Shown piece after piece: positions 1 through 5,067 of a DNA stretch of 6,944 nt. Made by a program: the position numbers and the translations under genes. The notes under the pieces are model-generated. The model did no database searches, was not told the DNA's origin, and worked only from the letters and a program-made list of their open reading frames with translations. Position 1 is the stretch's first letter, and each line of letters starts with the position of its first letter. The stretch is taken from the NCBI GenBank assembly GCA_050942695.1, contig JBMNNU010000172.1, positions 1-6,944 on the forward strand. The letters run 5' to 3'. This DNA comes from JBMNNU01 sp050942695 (GTDB taxonomy: Bacteria; Chloroflexota; UBA6077).

Positions 1-126
1 CCCAAGATGAGATCCCCCACAGAGCTAATCTGGTAAGGCCGCAGTAAGACCAACTGCTCGATAGGCCGCACGTGTAAGGCCAGCAATGGCTTCAGCTTAG
101 CGGTACTAATGGCCGAGGACTCGACT
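1..126 (+). rRNA. 23S ribosomal RNA, 3' end (partial)
   Basis: This is the 3'-terminal part of large-subunit rRNA; the rest lies before the window. The conserved opening (cccaagatgagat), the run ggtaaggccgcagtaagacc, the gtgtaaggccagcaatgg segment and the nearly universal ending (gcggtactaatggccgagg, 101-119) match the end of domain VI. The 3' boundary near 126 is set by comparison with known 23S ends and may be off by several bases. The order 23S, spacer, 5S, tRNA on the same strand shows this is the distal end of an rRNA operon. Confidence 0.95.
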
Positions 127-268
127 TTTCGGCTTGTAGGTCGGCAGGATCGAGCCCAATAGCGTGGAAAGCAGACCAATTGCTTGCTGGCCCTTGACTG
201 AGAATCAGGGGTTGCAATCGCCAAGTGAGTGTGATATACTCTTGATTGTTAGTCACGAGTCAGCAAGC
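127..268 (+). other. 23S-5S internal transcribed spacer
   Basis: This 142-base spacer contains no gene. It presumably holds one side of the 23S processing stem, whose partner lies upstream of the window. Its notable content is a sigma70-type promoter just ahead of 5S, listed separately. A short ORF reading across this spacer, 5S and the tRNA (164-538) is an artefact of structural RNA. Confidence 0.7.
212..240 (+). promoter_or_regulatory. Promoter inside the rRNA operon, ahead of 5S and tRNA-fMet
   Basis: A -35 like TTGCAA (212-217, 4 of 6 matches to consensus) is followed by exactly 17 bases and a -10 TATACT (235-240, 5 of 6). TGa directly precedes the -10, giving an extended -10. Transcription would begin near 247, about 20 bases before mature 5S. 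The elements are seen in the sequence; activity is inferred. It would allow 5S and initiator tRNA to be made independently of the main rRNA promoter. Confidence 0.55.
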
Positions 269-390
269 GGTCCAGGTGTCTTGAGCGAGGCGGAACCACC
301 CGTTCCCATCCCGAACACGGAAGTGAAAAGCCTCAGCGCTGACGATACTGTGAGGGCAACCTTACGGGAAAATAGGCCGATGCCTGGGCC
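269..390 (+). rRNA. rrf: 5S ribosomal RNA
   Basis: The central block ggaaccacccgttcccatc followed by ccgaacacggaagtgaa is the diagnostic 5S loop B/C core. The ends pair as helix I: ggtccagg (269-276) with cctgggcc (383-390), with one G-U pair. The 122-base length is normal for bacterial 5S. The exact ends may shift by one to three bases. It follows 23S in the usual order and is followed by initiator tRNA after about 65 bases. Confidence 0.95.
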
Positions 391-455
391 ACTCAGACTC
401 TTCCCTATGCATTTGTTAAAATGCCAAGCTGCTCCGCGGAAGGGGTGGCACGCAA

Positions 456-530
456 CGCGGGATGGAGCAGTGGCAGCTCGTCGGGCTCATAACCCGAAGG
501 TCGTTGGTTCGAATCCAACTCCCGCTACCA
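456..530 (+). tRNA. Initiator tRNA-fMet (anticodon CAT)
   Basis: This folds as a complete tRNA with the anticodon CAT at 488-490 in the stem-loop TCGGG-CTCATAA-CCCGA. The three consecutive G-C pairs at the base of that stem mark an initiator tRNA. The acceptor stem starts with a C1-U72 mismatch, a second initiator hallmark that blocks elongator use; many bacteria have C1-A72 instead. The T arm carries GTTCGAAT, and the CCA end is encoded (528-530). The D loop is short (75 bases in total against 77 in E. coli). It sits directly behind 5S and is probably co-transcribed with it. Confidence 0.96.
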
Positions 531-537
531 ATTATTA

Positions 538-566
538 GGCCAGCGCAAAAATCACGCTGGCCTTTT
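538..566 (+). terminator. Hairpin with short T tract behind tRNA-fMet
   Basis: An 8-bp perfect stem, ggccagcg (538-545) with cgctggcc (555-562), has a 9-base loop and is followed by only four T residues (563-566). It looks like an intrinsic terminator for the 5S/tRNA-fMet transcript, or a leaky terminator or processing hairpin, since the next tRNA begins only five bases after the T run. Confidence 0.65.
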
Positions 567-570
567 GCAT

Positions 571-644
571 GCCCCCATCGTCTAGAGGCCTAGGACATCA
601 CCCTTTCAAGGTGAAGATCAGGGGTTCGAATCCCCTTGGGGGTA
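571..644 (+). tRNA. tRNA-Glu (anticodon TTC), copy 1
   Basis: The sequence GCCCCCATCGTCTAGAGG at the 5' end and the anticodon loop CTTTCAA (TTC at 605-607, stem TCACC/GGTGA) identify tRNA-Glu. The acceptor stem closes with a G1-U72 wobble and A73, as in plastid tRNA-Glu. CCA is not encoded (ACCG follows), so it must be added enzymatically, unlike the neighbouring initiator tRNA. The gene is identical to the copy at 6392-6465. A terminator-like hairpin lies immediately upstream and a strong terminator immediately downstream. Confidence 0.96.
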
Positions 645-648
645 CCGG

Positions 649-681
649 AAAAAGCTCACCGCGATCGCGGTGAGCTTTTTT
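649..681 (+). terminator. Intrinsic terminator behind tRNA-Glu copy 1
   Basis: A perfect inverted repeat, aaaaagctcaccgc / gcggtgagcttttt around a central gatc, starts five bases after the tRNA and ends in a run of six T residues. It is the clearest terminator in the window and closes the rRNA/tRNA transcript. Because it is symmetrical it also has an A/T-flanked stem on the other strand. Confidence 0.9.
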
Positions 682-689
682 GTTGTGAC

Positions 690-700
690 TGGTATATAAT
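690..700 (+). promoter_or_regulatory. -10 region for the DUF4349 lipoprotein gene
   Basis: The sequence tggtatataat contains a perfect TATAAT (695-700) and an overlapping TGg-TATATA extended -10 form. No good -35 is present, because the region at the correct distance is the terminator stem of the preceding tRNA. Predicted start is near 707, giving a leader of roughly 47 bases that contains the tandem repeat at 700-730. Confidence 0.5.
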
Positions 701-730
701 CCCTTCGTTCAAAAATCCCTTCGTTCAAAA
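700..730 (+). repeat. Two-copy 16-bp tandem repeat in the lipoprotein leader
   Basis: The 15-base word tcccttcgttcaaaa occurs at 700-714 and again at 716-730, a period of 16. It sits between the -10 box and the ribosome binding site, so it lies in or at the start of the 5' leader. It may simply be a slippage duplication, and no function is claimed. Confidence 0.85.
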
Positions 731-753
731 GATCCCCTTGGAGGTGTCGAGCA

Positions 754-1650
754 ATGCTTCGCAAAAATACCCTGTTACTCATAATGATCGCGACAGCTCT
801 GTTGATCAGTTGCGCAGGGGCTCCGGCTCCGTCCCGGTCGGATTCAGTTGCGCCTCAGGAGGGAGAAGGCGCGAAGCCAGCGGCACCCCCACCAGCGCAA
901 CCCTCCTCCTCCGCAGGCGCCACAGCAAATCAAGTCGCTGGCGATCGTATGGTAATACGAAACGCAACGTTACGTTTGGTAGTGGATAATGTAGACGACG
1001 CCCTTTCAAAAACTGCCCAACTTGCTCAGGATATGGGAGGCTACCTGGTCTCGAGCGAAAGCAGAGATAGCAACGGTAACAGGCTAGGAAAATCGACCAT
1101 ACGGGTCCCCGCGGATCGGCTGGACGAGGCGCTAAATCAGCTTAAACAGATAGCAGTAAGGGTCCCATACGAAAAGATCTCCTCAGAGGACGTTACCGAG
1201 GAGTATATCGACCAGGATGCGAGACTAAAAACCCTGCGGGCACAGGAAGACCAATACCTTAAGCTAATGGAAAGAGCCACGACTACCGAAGACATAATCC
1301 AGGTTACCCAGGCGCTGTCACAGGTCCGCGGGGAGATCGAAAGCACCGAGGGTCGCTTGCAGTATCTGCGCCGCAGTTCAGAGATGGCGTTAATCACTAT
1401 AGACTTCAGCACTCCTGCCACGGCGCAGCCCGTCGATACCGGCGAATGGAATGCCGTGGAAACTCTGTATTCGGCAGTTCACGGGTTGATCGATGCGCTG
1501 TTAATACTGGCCAGTATGGCTATCTGGGTTGTGGTTTTCACGCCGATCTGGCTGCCATTTGTGCTGTTTATCCGCTGGTTGCGGCGAAGAAGAGGCAGAC
1601 GAGCCGCCCCACCCGTTCCGCCAGCAGCGCCTGCCGGTGGCAATCACTAA
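754..1650 (+). CDS. DUF4349 domain-containing lipoprotein
   Basis: This is a 298-residue envelope protein of unknown biochemical function. The N-terminus is a lipoprotein signal: charged MLRKN, a hydrophobic stretch, then lipobox L17-I-S-C20. A flexible Ala/Pro/Ser-rich linker covers about 21-60. The DUF4349 domain runs from about 64 and shows its usual landmarks: MVIRNATLRLVVDNV, GGY (95-97), IRVPA (116-120), EDVTEEYID (145-153) and a helical coiled-coil-like section (about 155-205). A hydrophobic span (about 245-276) followed by RRRRGRR should cross the membrane with the basic tail in the cytoplasm. The protein would be anchored at both ends. The ATG is preceded by GGAGGTG (740-746) at seven bases. 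It is transcribed alone, converging on the helicase gene. The DUF assignment rests on recalled motif pattern. Confidence 0.88.
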   Translation: MLRKNTLLLIMIATALLISCAGAPAPSRSDSVAPQEGEGAKPAAPPPAQPSSSAGATANQVAGDRMVIRNATLRLVVDNVDDALSKTAQLAQDMGGYLVSSESRDSNGNRLGKSTIRVPADRLDEALNQLKQIAVRVPYEKISSEDVTEEYIDQDARLKTLRAQEDQYLKLMERATTTEDIIQVTQALSQVRGEIESTEGRLQYLRRSSEMALITIDFSTPATAQPVDTGEWNAVETLYSAVHGLIDALLILASMAIWVVVFTPIWLPFVLFIRWLRRRRGRRAAPPVPPAAPAGGNH

Positions 1651-1836
1651 AGTCTTACCGAAGATCAGCCTGAACTAATTCACCGCTACAGCGGCTTCGC
1701 CCTCTATCAAAACCAATTGGGTCGTGTACTGGCCAAAGCGGCCACCGGGGTTGATATTGAGAACCTCGCAAGTGGAGGATTGGCCTTGCGGTTGCCGCCG
1801 GGACAGATCTCAAAGGATAGATATTGACAGAGGCAG
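1651..1836. other. Convergent intergenic region with an in-frame open stretch
   Basis: These 186 bases separate two convergent genes. No clear terminator with a T tract is seen; tggcc-aaag-cggcca near 1730 is a weak stem only. On the + strand, the frame of the lipoprotein gene stays open after its TAA for 58 more codons, to a TGA at 1825-1827. The reading looks protein-like (contains GFALYQNQLGRVLAKAATG and LALRLPPGQ) but has no ATG or GTG start or ribosome binding site. It could be a gene remnant or chance. Confidence 0.5.
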
Positions 1837-4278
1837 CTAGCTTGAAGCGACCTCGTTGAGGCCTACTACCCAACGGTAGTAGCTGTCTACCACGCCGCGG
1901 CGAAGCAGCTTCTCGGCCTCGACGGCCTTTTGGCGCAGCGAGGGTGTACGGGAGAAGGCCGCGGCTTGGCCGATCTGCCTGCAGAGGTCGATGCTCTTCT
2001 GCAGGGCGAATACAAGGTCCCCCTCTGCCAGTCCGGATCGCTCGCTCAACTCCCCCAAGCTTGTGCCCGTCGCCCAGGCCAACCCCACCCCCTTGAACTC
2101 AGTAGAGAGCGGGCTGGAGAGGTCAAGGCCGCAGCGATGTTCCATCTCCAACAGCTTCTTGCATATCGCCTCAGCGGTAGCCCTTATCCTTGCCAACCTG
2201 GGAGTCAAGGATAAGGACTTTCCGGCGCCGTCTTTATCGAAGGCGAACCATGAGGCCACTTCAGCAACCTCGGCGGCGGAAGCATCGGCCAGCACCCCAC
2301 AATCCAGCAGTTCGGCAATAGTTAGGCTGTTGGAGCCGAACAGCCGCATCAACACCTTTGCTTTAGGTTTCGGGTTGCCATCGGCCAGGTAGCCGAGGCT
2401 TTCGAGGATAGACCTGAGGGCTCGTAAGGTTTTCTTCGCTCTGCGCCGGGATTCCCTCCTTGCTACCTCTAGATCCCTGTCAACTCCTACCAGGAGCCCG
2501 GTAAAGCTACGCTTCTCTCGCTCTGATCGCCTGTGAGTGGGCCGAAGATGGCAGGAGCGGCAAGGGCTCTGGGCCAGCGCGGCTGATGTTTCCTGATAGC
2601 GCTCGCGCGCGGCAACGATTTTACTCTCCGCGGCTGCCACGTTTTCCAGCTTGCCGGTCCTGGCCACCGCGGCCGATTGCTTAACCGCTCGTTCCAGGGC
2701 TGATTCTGCTCGTCCCAACTCGCGCTTAAGCAGCTTTTCCCGCTCCAACCAGTTGATGGTGCCCCCATCTCGGAGGCAACCAGCGGGAAGCCCTTCCAGT
2801 GTGGAAGCCAACATATCTCGCTCTTCAGCCAAAGAGCGGATCTGGCTGACCTGGTGGAACTGCCGGAGACTGCCAGCGATAAGCTGTGCCAGCCGTTCCT
2901 CATCCTCGGGTCTCTGCCACAGATTTAACACGGTGCTATAGCTGGGACGGAAGGCGCTTTCAAGGGGGGCTACGTCACCATTAGCGATCTCCAGAGCCCT
3001 ATCCAACCCTACCAACGGGGAGTGGAGCAGAATGGAGTAACCTACAGTGTCCATGCCCCGTCGCCCAGCCCGGCCTGTTAACTGCCGGTACTCTCCGGGG
3101 GTGATCGGTCTACGCGTTTGCCCGTCGAACTTGACCATATCCCCAACCACCACAGACCGTGCCGGAACGTTGATCCCAAGCGCCAGGGTGTCGGTTGCGA
3201 ACACTATCTTCAGCTTTCCCGATGCCAGCAACTCTTCGACCAGTGTCTTGAGTGGAGGCAACAACCCGGAATGGTGAAAGCCGATTCCGCGGGGCAGCAG
3301 CGCCAGAAGCCGCTGGAGTTGATCCAGGCGGTGGTCTTCGGGCGGAAGAACTTCCACCTGCCGGCGGGCTAACTGTCGCACCTCCATCGCTTCTTGGTTA
3401 GAGAGCAGGCTCAACCGTCGACAGCTCTCCGCAGCCACCTCCACGGCCCTTCGACTGAAGAGAAAATAGATCGCAGGCAGCAGGTTTGCTTCGGCCAGCG
3501 CGGTCACCACATCCGCTGGGTCGGACAATTCATCCGAGTCAAGATGCCGGTGGCTACCTCTTCGACCGTTTCCGTGGGGCTTTCGGCGCTTAGAGTGCTC
3601 AGGGCTTTGCTGTTTGAGGGTGTTAGGTAAAGACCGCCTACCATTCAACACAGGATGGAGCTTGCCATCCAGGTAATAGCGGTGTTTCAGGGGTACCGCC
3701 CTATGCGAGGATTGGATTAGGGCGACCTCTCGACCGGTTGTACGGATCCAATCGGCCACTTCGTCGGCGTTCGCCACAGTTGCTGAGAGACAGACCAGGG
3801 GAACCGTGGGGGGCGCCAACAGGATACTCTCCTCCCAAGCGGTGCCCCGCTCCGGGTCGGCCAGGTAGTGGACCTCGTCGAAGACCAGACACCCTACGTC
3901 CTGGAAGGCGCCAGGGTCTTGTACCAGCATGTTTCTAGCAACCTCTGTGGTCATCACCAGCAACCGCCCCGACGGGTTCTCTACAAGATCGCCGGTCATT
4001 AGGCCTACCTGGTCGACATAACGGGAGCTAAAATCCCGGAATTTTTGGTTAGAGAGGGCTTTGATGGGAGTGGTGTACAGGGCTCGAAGACCTCGAGACA
4101 GCGAGAGCCACACTGCGAACTCCGCGATAACCGTCTTGCCTGTGCCCGTAGGTGCGGCCACCAGAACGGATTGGCCATCGGCCAGAGCCTGCATCGCCTC
4201 TACTTGGAACGGGTCTAGCTGGAACGGTATTTTGGCGCTGAAATCCTCGATGAGCCCTTTCACCAAAGCCATCCTCAT
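1837..4278 (-). CDS. Ski2/HelY-like DEVH-box RNA helicase with DSHCT domain
   Basis: This 813-residue superfamily 2 ATP-dependent helicase is of the Ski2/Mtr4 type found in bacteria as HelY-like proteins, which probably remodel structured RNA in the cytoplasm. RecA1 contains a Q-like motif (FQLDPFQ, 19-25), Walker A APTGTGKT (42-49), TTPIKALSNQK (69-79), DEVH (134-137) and SAT (165-167). RecA2 contains GFHHSGL (333-339), ATDTLALGIN (361-370) and QLTGRAGRRG (399-408). A helical region follows with CRSCH (573-577), then a C-terminal DSHCT domain (about 640-800, including GVGLAWATGTSLGEL). A basic, low-complexity insert (about 211-250) links the RecA lobes. All catalytic motifs look intact. Start choice is uncertain: ATG 4278 has no Shine-Dalgarno, whereas GTG at 4263 (Val6) has GAGG nine bases upstream. 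It is monocistronic. Confidence 0.93.
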   Translation of the reverse strand: MRMALVKGLIEDFSAKIPFQLDPFQVEAMQALADGQSVLVAAPTGTGKTVIAEFAVWLSLSRGLRALYTTPIKALSNQKFRDFSSRYVDQVGLMTGDLVENPSGRLLVMTTEVARNMLVQDPGAFQDVGCLVFDEVHYLADPERGTAWEESILLAPPTVPLVCLSATVANADEVADWIRTTGREVALIQSSHRAVPLKHRYYLDGKLHPVLNGRRSLPNTLKQQSPEHSKRRKPHGNGRRGSHRHLDSDELSDPADVVTALAEANLLPAIYFLFSRRAVEVAAESCRRLSLLSNQEAMEVRQLARRQVEVLPPEDHRLDQLQRLLALLPRGIGFHHSGLLPPLKTLVEELLASGKLKIVFATDTLALGINVPARSVVVGDMVKFDGQTRRPITPGEYRQLTGRAGRRGMDTVGYSILLHSPLVGLDRALEIANGDVAPLESAFRPSYSTVLNLWQRPEDEERLAQLIAGSLRQFHQVSQIRSLAEERDMLASTLEGLPAGCLRDGGTINWLEREKLLKRELGRAESALERAVKQSAAVARTGKLENVAAAESKIVAARERYQETSAALAQSPCRSCHLRPTHRRSEREKRSFTGLLVGVDRDLEVARRESRRRAKKTLRALRSILESLGYLADGNPKPKAKVLMRLFGSNSLTIAELLDCGVLADASAAEVAEVASWFAFDKDGAGKSLSLTPRLARIRATAEAICKKLLEMEHRCGLDLSSPLSTEFKGVGLAWATGTSLGELSERSGLAEGDLVFALQKSIDLCRQIGQAAAFSRTPSLRQKAVEAEKLLRRGVVDSYYRWVVGLNEVASS

Positions 4279-4300
4279 ATTTATGAAAGTGATCGCTTTA

Positions 4301-4309
4301 ATTATACCA
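4301..4309 (-). promoter_or_regulatory. Extended -10 promoter of the helicase gene
   Basis: Read on the minus strand this is TGG-TATAAT, a perfect -10 (4306-4301) with a TGn extension. The hexamer 17 bases upstream (tgcctg) is a poor -35, which is tolerable with an extended -10. Transcription would start near 4294. That leaves only about 16 bases before ATG 4278, or about 31 before the alternative GTG at 4263. A second TATAAT on the same strand lies at 4338-4333. Confidence 0.55.
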
Positions 4310-4378
4310 TTAGGGGAGGAGTGCAGGCAGCAATTATAGCAATTACCGGCACAGCTCTTGCCTGCCAGATCTAATCCT

Positions 4379-4393
4379 GCCGGCCTGGCCGGC
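4379..4393. promoter_or_regulatory. 15-bp GC palindrome in the divergent control region
   Basis: GCCGGCC-T-GGCCGGC is a perfect inverted repeat around a single central base. It lies between the divergently transcribed helicase and small Trp-rich genes, about 65 bases upstream of the latter. Its form suits a dimeric regulator binding site or a short structural palindrome. No regulator is encoded nearby, so the role is open. Confidence 0.35.
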
Positions 4394-4404
4394 TGTGAAG
4401 CGCG

Positions 4405-4416
4405 GGGTAATTACCC
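4405..4416. promoter_or_regulatory. 12-bp palindrome GGGTAATTACCC
   Basis: This is a perfect 12-bp palindrome about 42 bases upstream of the small Trp-rich gene. Its half AATTACC also occurs at 4341-4347, and gcaatta is directly repeated at 4330-4336 and 4339-4345. Repeated related words in a divergent promoter region are consistent with an operator; nothing more can be shown from sequence. Confidence 0.35.
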
Positions 4417-4457
4417 GATGCCCCTGCCAATACTGCTGAGAAGAGGTGTGATAGGAG

Positions 4458-4742
4458 ATGGGTCAGGAAGAGTGGACCTACGCATCCAAAGAGCTACAAA
4501 AGGAGTGGGAGAGCACTTCCCTGAGCCACAGCCATCCCTGGGACGAGATTATGCAAGATGTCCGATTTGGCTGGGAGCAGGCTATGAAGCCCGAGTTCGA
4601 TGGAGCCCAATGGCCGGACGTGGAAAGTGAGTTGCAGAGGCGATGGGAGGAGAGCCAACCTCATTCCGATTTTGAGGACTGGAGGATGGTGAGCGAGGCA
4701 GTCAGGCTGGGATTCATGAGGGCCAAGGAGACGGTCACCTAA
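4458..4742 (+). CDS. Small tryptophan-rich protein with internal duplication, unknown function
   Basis: The 94-residue soluble protein has no signal peptide, membrane span or cysteine. It holds seven Trp (6, 17, 28, 39, 52, 63, 75), about 7% of residues, mostly 11 residues apart. Two copies of one unit are visible: residues 12-43 (ELQKEW ... WDEIMQDVRFGWEQAM) and 58-90 (ELQRRW ... WRMVSEAVRLGFMRAK), sharing E-L-Q-x-x-W-E and W-x-x-[IV]-x-x-x-V-R-x-G-[WF]-x-x-A. The pattern recalls uncharacterised bacterial proteins with repeated YRYGW/DW..IE..LR..WE segments; this is from memory and unverified. AGAGGTG (4442-4448) lies nine bases ahead of the ATG and supports the start. It is divergent from the helicase and has no clear terminator. 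The protein-like duplication argues that it is a real gene. Confidence 0.8.
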   Translation: MGQEEWTYASKELQKEWESTSLSHSHPWDEIMQDVRFGWEQAMKPEFDGAQWPDVESELQRRWEESQPHSDFEDWRMVSEAVRLGFMRAKETVT

Positions 4743-5067
4743 TCGTTTCGGTACACCGATCCTCGTAAGATGCGTTTTAACGGCTCATGTCGGGGGCGCA
4801 GCCTGAGGGCGAGCCGCCCGCGCTCCCGGCATCCATGTGGGCCAGAGGCCCGTGCTCCCAGGAAGACGGTCTTTTTAGCCTTACTGACCGCTGCATAGGT
4901 ATCTAAAGGCGGGTCCAGGGCACTCAACGCGAGCGAGCACAGCGTTGAGGCCTGGCGGGGCTTGGGGTGAGAGGGACGGACCCCACCCCCAACCCCTCCC
5001 CCACAGGGAGAGGGGAGCAAAGCGGGGCTTGGGGTGCCCCCAATAAATTTATTTTCCTATGCAGGGG
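4743..5067. repeat. Non-coding block of hairpins and G/C-run repeats
   Basis: No convincing gene lies in these 325 bases between the small Trp-rich gene and the 3' end of the ligase. Visible stems are gggcg-agc-cgccc (4807-4819), gggcc-aga-ggccc (4839-4851) and ctcaacgc/gcgttgag with an 11-base loop (4923-4949). The word gcggggcttggggtg occurs twice (4955-4969 and 5022-5036), bracketing a C-run tract whose right part folds as cccctcccc/gggagagggg (4993-5015). An AT palindrome aataaatttatt (5042-5053) lies next to the ligase stop. This style matches C-rich dispersed intergenic repeats of many bacterial genomes, which is inference because only one copy is in the window. A 93-codon minus-strand ORF here is low-complexity and rejected. 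Confidence 0.6.
4981..5002 (-). other. Putative G-quadruplex tract downstream of the ligase gene
   Basis: On the minus strand the sequence reads GGGGG-A-GGGG-TT-GGGGG-T-GGGG: four G runs of at least four with loops of one, two and one base. This fits a stable parallel quadruplex. It lies 66-87 bases past the ligase stop on the transcribed strand, so it could form in the RNA 3' end as well as in DNA. A looser plus-strand pattern (G runs at 5006, 5012, 5024 and 5031) adjoins it. Confidence 0.55.

Noticed and set aside
164..538. 124-codon plus-strand ORF
   Set aside because: It runs through the spacer, the whole 5S rRNA and the initiator tRNA; the translation is structural RNA read as protein.
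636..989. 117-codon plus-strand ORF
   Set aside because: It starts inside tRNA-Glu, crosses a terminator and then overlaps the lipoprotein gene out of frame, with no ribosome binding site.
1655..1873. 72-codon minus-strand ORF overlapping the helicase 3' end
   Set aside because: Out of frame with the helicase, no domain pattern, and the opposite strand gives a more protein-like reading.
4739..5020. 93-codon minus-strand ORF
   Set aside because: It is the translation of the GC-rich repeat block (Gly/Pro/Arg/Leu-biased, typical of spurious ORFs from dispersed repeats).
4923..5036. CRISPR-like or tandem repeat array
   Set aside because: Only two copies of a 15-base word and one inverted repeat are present; there is no regular repeat-spacer pattern and no cas gene.
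5042..5053. AT palindrome aataaatttatt as ligase terminator
   Set aside because: A 12-base AT-only palindrome cannot form a stable RNA stem with a loop and is not followed by a T tract on the minus strand.
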